A stretch of DNA of 64,000 nucleotides from Sphagnum compactum (lineage: Eukaryota > Bryophyta > Sphagnopsida > Sphagnales). Position 1 is the stretch's first letter, and every line of letters starts with the position of its first letter. Positions 50,689 through 63,493 of this stretch are shown here, in pieces. The notes beneath the pieces were generated by a model, which was given only the letters and a program-made list of their open reading frames with translations, did not search any database and had not been told where the DNA came from. The translations under genes and the position numbers were made by a program. The DNA lies in contig OZ234502.1 in the NCBI GenBank assembly GCA_965153455.1, positions 14,229,495 to 14,293,494 of the forward strand. Reading direction: 5' to 3'.

Positions 50689-51035
50689 CTACGTGATCAA
50701 AAATTTAAAACAAACTTGAAACAATGTGATAGAGTGGGGTAAGTTAAACGTCATACCCCAGCTCGTTAGAATTCTGTCTCCGACACTCTCGATTTGTCTA
50801 ATATTCCCCTTGCAATCTCTTGGTTCCCGGTGGTGGCAGTAGCTCATGCAGCTGATCAAGAGGAGACAGAACCCTGAATAGGTAACAACTTTTACTAGAA
50901 CACAAAAACACACACAGTTATTTGAAATCTATGGTTGTTGTGAATCACAAAAAAATTGCAAACGCAGAACAAAAGTGTAGCAAGCTGCGCAAGGGACATT
51001 GGGTTTGAACGGGAGTGCGCGTTTTATAAGCACGC
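50689..51035 (-). promoter_or_regulatory. Possible minus-strand promoter and short leader exon (block X copy A)
   Basis: A GC-rich patch with TATAAAA on the minus strand (plus-strand TTTTATA, 51022-51028) lies about 175 bases upstream of an ATG at 50847. That ATG opens 52 codons (MSYCHHREPRDCKGNIRQIE...) ending at 50689. The orientation matches the F-box-like relic further left. In copy B the TATA word is kept (60333-60339) but the frame ends early. Suggestive of a former gene start, not proof. Confidence 0.3.
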
Positions 51036-51599
51036 TGGGTCGCAGGCTTGCGTGACCTAGAGAACTTGGACATGACGAACGTGGGGGCTTGGATGATAGC
51101 TTTGTTGGTGGTGTTTTTCATTCCTGTACTGATATACTTTGCTGGCTAAGGTGGATGTATTTACCTGATTTGGACTGCATGTGATGGCTCCAAATAAAAT
51201 ATTCAATTCCAACTTACCACTTTTAATATCTTACTTTGTATTTTTTGGGCTTAACAAAGTACTAATTATTAACTAACTAATTGAACCACAATGGCTACCT
51301 CCACGGATTCTGATTTAAAACTAAATCTTAACAAATAAAAAGTTCTCACAGGTGATCTATTTCATGTGTATTATTATGTGATAATTTTCAGTACTAAATT
51401 TATGGTTATTGCTACTAACCATATGGCAATGGAGTGCCTTATGGAATTACATTTTGAATTCATTCATTAATGGACTATATTTTTGTTTATAACTTACAGT
51501 AACTGTCCATGTTGTAAATATTACCAAAGTTTGTTGAGATATGCATACATCACAAAAAGAGAACTGAATAATTTTGGTATTGTCTGGGTGCTATGACAG

Positions 51600-51870
51600 C
51601 AATAATGAGAAATTGATGCCAAATTATAACATGGTGAAATGGACATCTAAATGGCGATGTCCAAAACTTCTTCCATATGCTTAACCTGGTCACTCTCCCT
51701 CTCGTCCCTCTTTTGCCACATAAGCAGTTGTGAAACACTTTGCAAGGAGATAAGTTTTAGGAAAGCTTCTCCAGTGACTGTCACACCATACAATTCTGAA
51801 CATTGGAGATCAGATGGTGATTTGTTCATCTCCACATGCAAGGAAATATCTCAATTGAGCTTACCCAACT
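51600..51870 (-). repeat. Dispersed repeat member
   Basis: The minus strand contains AAAACTTATCTCCTTGCAAAGTG and GAGAGTGACCAGGTTAAGCA-type words. It matches the plus strand at 63070-63235 and in part 46725-46830. Copy B equivalent is about 61130-61340. Function unknown. Confidence 0.55.
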
Positions 51871-52938
51871 AGTGGTCATGGTTGCGCTTGCTTGCGATTC
51901 AAGCATATTGAGGCCAATGTGCATTCTAAAGGAAAAAGGCTTCACAATCTCACTGGATAATTACAAATTTCCTTAGTTATATGTTTTCTATGATAAAATC
52001 ACATATATCTTCCAAGAGGAACTAAGGATAAGCATGTCCTTGAACATTTCACATAATTTTTTTCTGCCTAGGATAACTAGATTGGAATTTCATGATCTAC
52101 AAATGGACTTTGCTATGCCCTTTGGCACAAATGAATCATGAAATTCCATTATTCATCCTACAAAGGTATTTTCCAAATTTGTCGTGAATTTTGTTTTGGT
52201 TTTCTCCAAGTTTGCTAGTGTCGATTGACACTTGACTAGATGCTGGATTTTAAAGGTCAGATGTTCAAATAGCCAATTTCTCATCAGACTTGGCATGTGA
52301 TGGACCAAACTTAAGTCTAGATTTGCCAAATGTGTTTTAAATAGTATAATCTTATTGGGCGCAATTTTCTAAAGGTGTACAAAAATCTTGTCACAACATC
52401 ACTTTTTTTTTTCTTTTTTTATCTAGTCTTTTTTTTTACTATGTAAAGACATATTTATGGATAATTATGATGAAATTTTAAAATTATAATAATCTAAAAT
52501 ACAATCCTTTTAAAAGTTTTGATAATTTTTTGTTCATTATTTTTTATTGAGATCAAAATGTAAGATTAGAAAAAACTGCATTAAGGACTAGGCCCTTTTC
52601 GTCCAATGTGATACATTTAAAAAACAAATACACCCTATTAATGACTATGTTAAAACTCTGACCTATGTTCATTCAACACCTAGTCATGTGCCAAAAGAAA
52701 TTGTCATTTGAAAAACACATGAATAAAAATACCCATTGGTGAAATTGATTGATTAATCAGAAATTTTCCTCGCGAATTCCAGGTGCATACTCCATACTAA
52801 TCCTACTAGTAGAACTGTCATGTGGATTGTGCAAGGACAACATTATTGATATAGGTGTCGAAAATATAGAAATTGTAGGTCTTAGAAAGGTCAGTAAGTC
52901 CTATATATGGGGGAAGGCCTGCTTCCAAGGGCCTTCCC

Positions 52939-54603
52939 TTTTTATGGGGGGCCACACATCCCTTCTTGGGGAGCTGAAGGGTCCTTCATCTCTCTTAGGT
53001 TTCGGCACTAGAGGAGTGGGTCCCAATGAGTTTCGTAGATAACTTCTGTAAAGACAACAGAGATTGGGGAAGTTGAAAAGGTTGCCCTCCCCAAACGGGA
53101 CACTCTTGGGGGTGATTTAGCTGTTTCAGGTTTTGCTGACTTCTCCTTTGATCTGCCACTAGCAGCACTCAAGGAGTATGGGTTCCATATGCATACTTTT
53201 GCCTGCACTGGTAACCTTGTTCCTCTGACGGGAGAAAACTGCCAACCATGGTCGCTGGAAAAATTCATCTCTGGGTTTCGGTGCTCAACAGGACTTGGTC
53301 TTGTTATTCCCACGAAACTTTTCCGCTTAGAGGTTAGTCTGTCTGGGTCCTTGGTCTGACTGGCAAGTTTTAAGGTTTCCTCAAGAAAAAGATTTGTGGA
53401 TGATATTGAATAGCCAAGAAGGATCTTTGCTGTTATGAATTCAGGTTAAGTGAAAGGTTAGTATAGGCCGGGGTTTGATGAGTGATGAAGTTTGCCTGGC
53501 CTGTGCAGGTGAATTATTGCTACCTTTTGCGTTACCAGGAAAACGATCGTATCAAGAGAGGCTTCAAATCAGTTTGAGCTCTCCTCACTGAGTCAATTGT
53601 CCTTCCTTAAAGACTCCAGGAACTGAGGAATAGACTTCAATATGCAACAACATTCTACATCCAGAATGGACATCTTCATTGTCTTTGCAACAAGATGGCC
53701 AGGTTCCAAATTTCAATTTCAGGAGCCTTTAGTTTTGGAGACAAAAGAGAGTTGAGAATTTTAACTGAGGAGTCCCAAGTTTGTGAATTGAACCAATTTG
53801 GGCTCTTTTTACGCACATGGATAAAATTGTATCCTGGTATTGAGAGCGTCCATGAAAACATCACCTTGGTGTCAAAACACAATGAATGATGCATTAACAA
53901 ATCAGTCAGTCAGCAATGGTGCTCAAATGCAAGGTAGTGATGGTCAAAGATTTGGGGATAAGAGTGACCAATACTTTTTTTGGGAGTCATTTACATGATG
54001 CAGAAACGCACTCTTGGTAGTCTCGAGAGACTGCACTGAAAGCCCTTATGATGCCTGATCAAATTCAGAGTTGCTAATTCATTTAATTGGGGTTAAAGTG
54101 GACTGAGGGTTCAATTTTCTTAAATAAATTCTGGTAAGTGTCGGATATTATGGAAAGAAATTTGTAATTGATGTACAGAATTGAATCTAGCTCTATCAAA
54201 GGTAACGCATGTCAGGCTTTCTGTCATTAATGGGCAACATAAAAAGTAGGTTCCAGTCACAAGACACAGCACACAAGTAATCATCTGGTCCTGCATATAC
54301 TCTTGCTCTGAAAGCATCAATCTTGAGAAAGTTGCATCCTCATGAATCTGATATATGCAGCTACAATTTGCATCAGTGGGAAAATTACACAATTTATATG
54401 TAGGTTTTGTGTCACTGAAGCCAGTGTTGCACAGAGGCCTTACTTCTCAAATTCGATCCTGTGGATGCTATAAGAAACACATGATGGTGTGGTGAATGTA
54501 AATAAATAGACTTTCATTCCTTCAACAATCATGCACATATGCATGACATTGTCAATTCAACAACCTCCATGTACATTGAAGTGAATATTAACACTATATA
54601 CTA
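52939..54603 (+). pseudogene. Truncated SAM50 copy (exon 4 part, exon 5 and 3' flank)
   Basis: Almost base-for-base copy of 14643-16310: begins inside exon 4 at TTTTATGGGGGGCC, contains the rest of exon 4, intron 4, exon 5 and about 1 kb of 3' flank, ending at CTATATACTA. It lacks the promoter, exons 1-3 and the start of exon 4. A one-base deletion turns CGTAGATCAAC into CGTAGATAAC, creating a stop (TAA 53040-53042). A second one-base deletion lies in exon 5 (GAGGCTTCAAATC near 53560, against GAGGCTTTCAAATC). It cannot encode a barrel. It separates the two block X copies. Confidence 0.95.
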
Positions 54604-56247
54604 GAAAGTTCAGATGATGCACTTTGATGGCATTTAATACTAAAGTGACTAACTATTGATTCAGAACAGTAGTCATCTGGCTCTCATGTATGATATATGG
54701 TGACTGCAGAAAACATGATATCTTGTATGTGAGACACATGTTGACCCCACATTTTACTACTCACAATCTATGCTTCAAATCAAAGACATTTGTTCCTTCA
54801 TGTGCACATTGTTCATGAATCTGGAAATGCGACCCAAAGTTCATTTGGTAGAATCAATTGAATCCAAGGTCTTCAATCTTGCCTCTAATGGTCATGATAT
54901 ATGTGAGGAACACTCCAAAACGATTCTAGTGTATTCGAAGGGCACATTATATCTATGAATTTCCCTCTTACAATTTTTGAGGAGGGATCTTACACCTATT
55001 CTTTGAGAGTGGGAGGGATCTTACACCATCGACAATAACTAATAAGGGGGCGGGTTATTTCACTCCTTAAAAGTCCCTATAGCAGGCTGGGCTCATATGG
55101 CAGACCCACTTTGCTTATTATGTACCAGAGGAAGTGTCCCCTAGGGTGCATTCTTCACATTGGGGGACTCCTTCCCTGGAGTGCCTTTATGCACTAGAGA
55201 AAACTCCCCCTAGGGCACATTCTGCACTTTGGGGGAAGCCTTCCATGATGTGTAAATTCTTTTCGGGTAGATTCTATTTAGAATAGCACTTTCATTTTTT
55301 CCAAAAGTGGCACATGCCTCAACATTGGCACTTCTTTGGAGAAGGTTGAATTCTGCAATCTAAGATGCCAACTGTAATGTGACAGAATTTGCCCTCAAAA
55401 TCCTTTCCATGGAATTTTACAAGGACAGTCTTAAATTATTAGGTCTTCAGAGACATTTAATAAGTGATTTTTCCATACAAAAGATAGACCTAATGAGATT
55501 TGTTATGTGGTGAGATTAGGACCCCTTTCTCCACTAGAGCAAATCCTTTCGCCCAGATTTGCTCAAATCACAAAATTGAGATCGTGGTCATGATTGGGCT
55601 GAACTACTTTCTTGCATGTGGTTTAGAAACTTAATCAACTTGTCTCCATCTCCTCTGCCATGTTTCTACTCAATGTTCTGTGTGGTGCTCAATTGGAGAA
55701 GCTGCTTTTTGTGCAAAAAACTTATCTGTTTTGCAATGTGGTTCACGATTGTACATGTATGTATACTACTTCATGAGTTAAAAAGGATTAGTCTGAGAGT
55801 GACCAGGATAAAGCATGGAATTAGTTTGGACATGGCAATTGAAACTGTCCATTTCACCATGTCATTAGCTCCAGATTTTTCATTGACTAATTGCGTATAT
55901 AGCAACTACACAACACCAAAAGCAAACACTCCTTTTCAATGTATGCTTATCTCAACAAAGGCAAGTGCTCTTTGTAACGTCAACTAGAACCTTATCGATG
56001 GACCCACTACCCACCAACCACCATTAGTATTATGCTATAAACAAAAATTCAAAAATTCCACTAAATGAACCAGAATGGGGAAAAAGGTCATATAATAAAA
56101 AATTCGACTTCGTGAAACAGAATGTTAAAAGGAAAAAGACACATAATTCAACTAAATGAATTAGAATATTAAAAAAACAGTCATGTATAAATTGCACTGT
56201 AAATGAATCAGCATGTAATTGCAAGATGCACTATGTAGCAATGTTTT

Positions 56248-56267
56248 AAACCCTAAACCCTAAACCC
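56248..56267. repeat. Interstitial telomere-like repeat (block X, copy B)
   Basis: AAACCCTAAACCCTAAACCC, the twin of 47202-47220. Confidence 0.75.
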
Positions 56268-56521
56268 AGAAATATGACATAACTAGGTAGCTTAAGCTAT
56301 TTCTTTTAGCACTTTCTAATTACAAGCTGCTGTTGATGGTGATGTTGACTTGCATTACAATACCAACCTCAGATCAAGGTCTAGACCTCAGCATGAATGA
56401 ATATAAAAGCTTGCAACTCAAAGCAAGAGAAACCCATTAAACAGATTTATAGTACACACTATGTTCTGCTACTTGTAGCTTTCTTGTTCAGAGGACTGCC
56501 TGTTTGGAGATAGGACTGCAC

Positions 56522-57096
56522 AATATGCCATAGATGTCGCTGGATGGTTGGGTATTCAACCCAGGCATCCCCGTGATGTGTCTGCAGTCCTCAATTGTCT
56601 TGCTTCTTATAGGGTATGTCATAATTTGTCTGATGGGAAATTACGACATGGTGGTGACAAACACTGTTGAAGGATGCTTGATAGAGATTCGTTAAATAAC
56701 TACATACTTGATTGATGCTCCAAAGAATTTTCAGGTGCAATTTCCTCAAAAGTTCCCATGACTCCTGAGCTTGAGCTACAATGTCATGACCTGGTTTCAG
56801 TCAAGTGACTTATATCAAGGAGAATTCATCATACCTAACTCATAGTGAAGAATCACCTCACTTTCTCTTTTAGGCACACATGAAGGTTTATCCATGGCTT
56901 GGAATAAGGAGCAGTTTATTTCTATTAGTTGGAGCTTCATGAGGAAACCCACTACTTGTAATGGTATCACTTGACCTCATGTGCTTATAATCTGTACTAA
57001 TGTGTGTTAGATGGTTGTCGATTCTTTGGAGTTTCTAGGAACCCTAGTTGCAAGTTTCCGGCGGCAATGGTGGATTCAGCTAAATCTGGTAAGTTC
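56522..57096 (+). repeat. Inverted-repeat left arm in block X copy B
   Basis: Counterpart of 47475-48030, pairing with 57741-58366. It carries an extra 18-27 base insertion near 56812-56838 (ATATCAAGGAGAATTC). Confidence 0.72.
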
Positions 57097-57585
57097 AATT
57101 CAGATTGCAATTCTTTGCCATCCAAGCTGATGCAAGCCTTCTCAAAATATAGTCCCGGATTTAGATTTTTCAATGTGATTCAAGTTGCACTACTATTATT
57201 GAGGGATACGGCTCTGATATTGAACCCATGTTTGATATTGTATCCAAGGCATGGTGACGAGGACACGGAGCATTGAGTTCATGCCATTCCTCTTATCTCT
57301 TTTGCACTTCAAAGAGATTCCTCTGGTTTGGTTATGCCTTTGTTGGCCATATTGACATCTTCATTATGGTAAGTGTACTTTGGAAGCATGATAAGAAAAG
57401 TTGTGCGATTTGATTTTGTTCACCTAAACACTAACATCTCTTGCCAGTTCAATTACATGGAGAATTTAGGAGAGCTTGTACAATTTGAGGTTATAAGTCA
57501 CTTTAACGAGCTTAACTTTTGTCCCATTTTCAGATCCCAAATGGTCTTGGACCCTTGTCTAGCATGGCACAACTTCTTCTGTACT

Positions 57586-58366
57586 TCATCTACAGGAATG
57601 CACCTCCAACAGTTGCCGAACACCCGGAATTGATCGAAGCAGGCACTCCAACAGAAACCCAATTATGAAAAGGTACAACTCAGCAAAAGACTCCATCACA
57701 TTGTGCAACACCTCAACCTTGAGATGTCCATATCCAAAGTGCATCCAACTTACTAGATTCAGATGAGTTAAGATCAATCCACCCACTCCTAGATACTTGC
57801 AATGGTTTGTAGCAAGTCCAAAACATCAACAACCATCTGCCACACATTAGTATAGATCTTCTTAAGGACAATAGTTCTCGATACATGTGTTATGGGATTG
57901 AAAGCGATCATTCCATTTGTATTGGGTTTCCTTAATGAAGCTCCAACATTTAGAAATAAACTACTTATTCCAAGGCCTGGACAAACCTTCATGTACTTCA
58001 AAAAATAAAGTTAATAAATTCTTCATCACGACTCCTGTATGTGATGAATTTTGTGTGATAATTAAGTGATCAGCAGAATATCAAAACGAGGTCACTTGTG
58101 ATATTGTAGACCAAGCTCAGAAAAGGTTACAGCTTGTAAGGGAATTGTAGTACCTGAAATTTCTTTGGAGCATCTATCAAGTATATAGTTATAAATACCT
58201 GATCTTTATCAAGCATTCTGCAACACTGACTGTCACCACAATTTTGCAATTTCCCATTCGTAAATCATGACACACATCATAAGAAGCAAGACAATTGAGG
58301 AAAGCACACCCATGGGGATGCCTGAGTTGAAGACGCAGTCATCGAATGGCATATATTTCTTTCTTA
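57586..58366 (-). pseudogene. F-box/kelch-like relic, right arm in block X copy B
   Basis: Counterpart of 48520-49300 with the same interrupted frames; NPITHVSRTI here replaces the Trp of NPITHVWRTI in copy A, removing the diagnostic residue. Decayed. Confidence 0.3.
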
Positions 58367-60139
58367 ACCCTAACCATAAAAAACCTTACATTAGCCTGCA
58401 ATAACTAGGTACTGTTGAATATCTTTTAGAAGTTCAGTTCACCAGTGATTCCAGATTTATCATATAGCAGAGCAATTAGTATAGCCAAGCTAGCAACATC
58501 TATGGGCTGAAAGATTGATTGTCCGACACACATGCATGCGTGTCGCTTTGGCTTCTTCCAGCCATGCATACGTTACATGTCTCTTTGGTTCTTTCATATT
58601 GCAGGATCAGGAACATTTATTAGTCTCAGTATCTCTACACAACTCTATAAGCTCATTGGACAGCTTAGCCTCTCTGTTGTAAGGAAATTGTCCCAACTTT
58701 CAATAAATTATTGCTAGATTGCAATTTATGAGTCATTTCATTGTTGCTTGCACTAGTTTCTGTTACATCCATGCTTGTCAAGTTCAAATAGCGTTACAGT
58801 CTCAATTATTTTCAGCATTGATCTCACAAGGTATTAGGTTCGTTATAGAACGTGATGTGTCAATCCCCAGATATGCCATGTGCCACCTAGTATCCAGGGA
58901 TTGGCACATCACATACCTATCTAATACCTCCAGTGTTTTTCTCACAATGCCTTCAAAAAAAAGTTGTATTTTCCATATTTCTAACATTTTTCAAACACAT
59001 GATACTCCGTTTTTAGGTAACATTGGAATTACAAAATACATCACTAACTTATAACTTATACGATGAGAAAGTCCATAGGCGTGAAAAGGAAGAGAATTGT
59101 TTCACCCAAGGGCAAGAATACTCTAGTGTATACAGCTATGCATGTGATTCAGAAGGTCAAGGCAGGTAGGTTACTCACATGGGGTGATATTGCAAATAGG
59201 CACGTTGCAATGATGTTGTCTGAACACAATACATCATACCCACAATTAGGAAAGCCCTTCTAAAACCTATACCAAAATCACAGCAATATGCATGAGGAAA
59301 TTTAACTCGCATCATCATGCATTTAGGATGAATATCAGATCTACAAAAACTGGGATGAGTTGCCAATTTTTCTGAATGGGACAAACCTCATCTGTTTTGT
59401 AACAGCAACCATAAAGAAGTAAACGACCAAATATATGATAGCACATCCATGCGGGGTCATACAGCTCACCATGCACATATTTATGAAATAATGACCTTCC
59501 AAATCTCACTATTGCATCATGGGGACTGCTCTATAATTTGGACCCTACGAGTGAACTATAGTGCAGGGGGTCATGAGAAGCTGAGCTGGTAGTGGAGAAT
59601 ATACCATTGAAGAACGTGGACGAGCTTCAAGTTCATAGCCATTGTTGCCGATCGACTTTAATGCTGCTGAACCTGTATTAAGAAAATCACAGGAAGAAAG
59701 GCTACATAGCAGTTGAGTTCCACACAAAACAGGAACATATTACCATGACCAATATTCAATTACCTTCCACCAAGAAAGGCCCAAAACTCAGCTCCAGACA
59801 CTGCTCTGATGGTCCAGTGACAATTTAGTACCTGGCTGTTCCAGGCCTCTCTGAACATCATCCCAAACGGTCTGTCAACTAGATACAGTGACTTTTATGA
59901 AACTTTGGCAAATGACAGCAAAGTAGAATCCCATACTCTAAAACAAAGGGATGGGAAACAAACATAATGATGAAACACAACAACTAATTAAGGAGCTACG
60001 TGATCAGAAATTTAAAACAAACTTGAAACGATGTGATAGAGTGGGGTAAGTTAAACTTCAGACCCAGCTTGTTAGAATTCCGTCTCCGACTCTCTCGATT
60101 TGTCTAATATTCCCCTTGCAATCTCTTGGTTTCCGGTGG

Positions 60140-60345
60140 TGGTAGTAGCTCATGCGTACTCAGCTGATCAAGAGGAGATGGAACCGTAAATAGATAACAA
60201 CTTTTACTGGAACCCAAAAACACACACAGTTACTTGAAATCTATGGTTGTTTTGAATCACAAAAAATTGCAAACTCAGAACAAAAGTGTAGCAAGCTGCG
60301 CGAGGGACATTGGGTTTGAACGAGAGTGCGCGTTTTATAAGCACG
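60140..60345 (-). promoter_or_regulatory. Possible minus-strand promoter (block X copy B)
   Basis: Counterpart of the copy A patch with TATAAAA on the minus strand (60333-60339) and ATG near 60154. The leader frame stops after about 30 codons because of substitutions around 60060. Confidence 0.25.
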
Positions 60346-60486
60346 CTGGGTCGCAGGCTTGCGTGACGTAGAGAACTGGGACATGACGAACGTGGGGGCT
60401 TGGATGATAACTTTGTTGGTGGTGTTTTTTCATTCTTGTACAGATATACTTTGCTAGCTAAGGTGGATGTATTTACATGATTTGGA

Positions 60487-60510
60487 TTGGAAAGGGAAAG
60501 GGAAAGGGAT
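60487..60510. repeat. GGGAAA microsatellite
   Basis: Three to four GGGAAA units within a 180-base segment that is absent from copy A. Confidence 0.7.
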
Positions 60511-61402
60511 TGACTTAGGGGAAGGGTGGGTTGTGGGGAGCTGTGCTTTTGTGTTCTAACTTAGGGCGGTGGGATGTGGGTTCGGATTGATTTTCCTTGA
60601 GTAGAGTCTGAACATTAGGAACTAACTACTTGGTGGCCAAATATGGGTAGGTTTTCACTATTGTGATGTATGTGATGGCTCCAAATAGAATATTCAATTC
60701 CAACTTACCACTTCTAACATCTTACTTTGTATTTTTTGGGCTTAACAAAGTACTAATTATTAACTAACTGAACCACAATGGCTAGCTCCATTGATTCTGA
60801 TTTTAAACTAAATCTTAACAAATTAAAGTTCTCACAAATGATCTATTTCATGATAATTTATTATGTGATAATTTCCAGTAATAAATATATGATTATTGCT
60901 ACTAACCATATGGCTGTGGAGTGCCTTCTGGAATTACACTTTGAATTCATTAATGGACTAGATTTTTGTTTATGACTTATAGTAACTGCCCCTGTTGTAA
61001 ATATTACCAAAGTTTGTTGAAATATGCATACATCACAAAAAGAGAACTTAATAATTTTGGTATTGTCTAGGTGCTATGACAGCAGTAATGAGAAATTGAT
61101 GCCAAATTATAATGTGGTGAAATGGACAGCTAAATGGCTATGTCTAAAACTTCTTCCTGATGCTTATCCTGGTCACTCTCCCTCTCGTCCCTCTTTTGAC
61201 ACATAAGCAATTGTGAAACACTTTGCAAAGGAGATAAGTTTTAGGAAAGCTTCTCGAGTGACTATCACACAATACAAATCTGAACATTGGAGATCAGATG
61301 GTGATTTGTTCATCTCCACATGCAAGGAAATATCTCAACTGAGCTTAGCCAACTAGTGGCCATGGTCTCGCTTGCTTGCGATTCAAGCATATTCAGGCCA
61401 AT

Positions 61403-61630
61403 GTGCATTCCAAAGGAGAAAGGCTTCACAATCTCACTGGATAATTACACATTTCCTTGGGTATACATTTTCTATGATAAAATCATTCTAAGAGGAATTA
61501 AGGATAAGCAAGGCTTGTGCATTCTAAAGGAGAAAGGCTTCAGAATCTCACTGGATAATTACAAATTTCCTTAGGTATACACTTTCTATGATAAATTCAC
61601 ATACATCTTCGAAGAGGAACTAAGGATAAG
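61403..61630. repeat. Tandem duplication of 114 bp, copy B only
   Basis: The block from GTGCATTC.AAAGGAGAAAGG (61403) recurs at 61517 through AGAGGAA.TAAGGATAAGCA. Copy A has a single unit near 51919-52035, so it arose after the block duplication or was lost in A. Confidence 0.8.
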
Positions 61631-62521
61631 CATGTCCATGAACATTTCACATAACATTTTTCTACCTAGGATAAGTAGATTGGAGTTTCATAATCTGCAA
61701 ATGGACTTTGCTATGCCCTTTTGCACAAATGAATCATGAAATTCCATTTCTCATCCTACAAAGGTAGTTTCCAAATTTTCCATGAATTTTTGTTTTGGTT
61801 TTTTCCAAGTTTGCCAATGTTGATTGACACTTGACCAGATGCTGGATTTTGTAGGTCAGATGTTCAAATAACCAATTTTTCATCAGACTTGGCATGTGAT
61901 GGACCAAACTTAAGTCCAAATTGGCCAAATGTGTTTTAAACAGTACAATCTTATCGAGCGCAGATTTTTTAAGCTATACAAAAATCTTATCACAACATCA
62001 CTCTTTTATATTTAGTTTTTTTTTAATGTAAAGACATATTTATGGATGATGAAATTTAAAATTATAATAATTTAAAATATAATTATTTTGAAAATTTTGA
62101 TAATGTTTTATTCATTATTTTTTATTGAGATCAAAATATAAAATTTAAAAAAAACTGCATTAAGGACAAGGCCCTTTTCATCCAACGTGGTGCACTTAAA
62201 AAAAAATTCACCCTATAAGTGGCTATGTTAAACCTCTGATCTGTTTTCATTCTACAAGTAGTCAGGTGCCAAAAGAAATTACCATTTGAACTTTGAAAAC
62301 ACATGAATAAAAATACCCATTGGTGAAATTGATTGATTAATCAGAAATTTTCTTAGCAAATTCAGGGTGCATACTCCATACTTATCCTACTAGTCAAACT
62401 GTGATGTGGATTGTGCAAGGACAACATTATTGGTATAGGTGTCGAAATATAAAAATTGTAGGTCTTAGAAAGGTCGGTAAGTCCTATATATGGGAGAAGG
62501 CTTGCTTCCAAGGGCCTCCCC

Positions 62522-63492
62522 TAATTTGAGAGTCGTATCCCAAAGGGTATAGGCCACTGTTTGTTGGGTATTTGGTATTTTTAATAGCTATCAGTTCCGG
62601 TTTTTGGGGAAAACACAGAATCAAAAAATTGGTGGGTTCCTGTTATTTCGAGAACCTCAAAGAACCCGTGTTTATGAAAGAACTAGCAATTTCGTAGGTG
62701 GTTTTTTGATGTTTTTGGAATCTTTTGAAATCTGTGGTTATATACATCAAACTAGCACTTTCATTCTTTGAGAACTGTGGTTATGAACCTTAAGAACCAC
62801 TCAAGGATAACCCAGTGGGGGTTTGATGCAATTTTTAATACCCGCCCAATACTGGCATAGGCTTGAAAATTAAAGGGAGGCTGGTGGAATCTCTCCTTCA
62901 AGTGCATAATAATTCAAGTGCATAATAAAGTAATGGACAAGATTATTTAAGTGCAAGGTGAATGGTGGAAGGAGGTCTATTGGATATGCATCTTGCATGT
63001 GGGGAGTTGCATTCAAATACAAAGGGGGAAACCTTGCAGTACTTTAAGTTACCTGGTGGGACTGTGACCCGCTAAAACTTATCTCCTAGCAAAGTGTTTC
63101 ACAATTATTTGTCGTGTACATGAACTCAAAAGAACTAGTCTCAAAAGAACTAGTCGGAGAGTGACCAGGATAAGCATGGAAGAAGTTTGCCCAGATAGAG
63201 CAATTCAAGCTCTCCATTTGACAATGAGGTGAGGGTTACTACTTTGTAATTCCCCAGTTCTGAAAATACTCCCTAAAGCTAAAAATAAACTACATTATAA
63301 ACAAAATATTACACTAGAAAATCAATGGCAACAAACCCCTTCAAGCTCATCTTGGGAATCATTGGTATAATCTCTCTCCGCTACCACCACGTCAGTTTGT
63401 CGATTCCCGCCTCTAACTATCCATTCTTAAGGATATTATAATAGAGGACTCCTGTGCAGCAGCTGATGATAATTGTTCCAACCACGCCCTTT
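62522..63492. other. Unassigned sequence beyond block X
   Basis: No gene. 62570-62820 is rich in GGTTC/GAACC words (AGAACCTC, AAGAACCAC), as at 16314 and 30548. 63070-63235 is a member of the dispersed repeat family seen at 51600-51870. AAGTGCATAATAA is directly repeated near 62900. Confidence 0.5.
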
Positions 63493-63493
63493 T

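Larger units (their letters stand above)
45242..52938. repeat. Block X, copy A (large tandem duplication unit)
   Basis: About 7.7 kb matching 54604-62521 closely throughout, starting at GAAAGTTCAGATGATGC and ending at CTTCCAAGGGCC. Relative to copy B it lacks about 280 bases (B 59665-59945) and about 180 bases (B 60484-60665), and has extra sequence around 45400-46080. Contents: a conserved open frame at 46570-46941 (123 codons, similar frame in B), a telomere-like motif, an internal inverted repeat of possible F-box/kelch fragments and a GC-rich promoter-like patch. No gene here is demonstrably intact. Confidence 0.9.
54604..62521. repeat. Block X, copy B
   Basis: About 7.9 kb near-identical to 45242-52938, beginning directly after the SAM50 fragment and ending within CTTCCAAGGGCCTCCCC. 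Private features: about 280 bases at 59665-59945, about 180 bases at 60484-60665 including a GGGAAA run, and a local tandem duplication at 61403-61630. These show the copies have diverged by indels as well as point changes. Confidence 0.9.

Noticed and set aside
53008-53313. Minus-strand frame of 101 codons, also present at 14610-15017
   Set aside because: Shadow of SAM50 exon 4 and its pseudogene copy; the plus strand explains both.
59063-59263. Basic open frame beginning MRKSIGVKRKR in block X copy B
   Set aside because: Protein-like at first sight, but copy A at 50009-50189 differs mainly by amino-acid-changing substitutions and ends early, so there is no sign of protein constraint.
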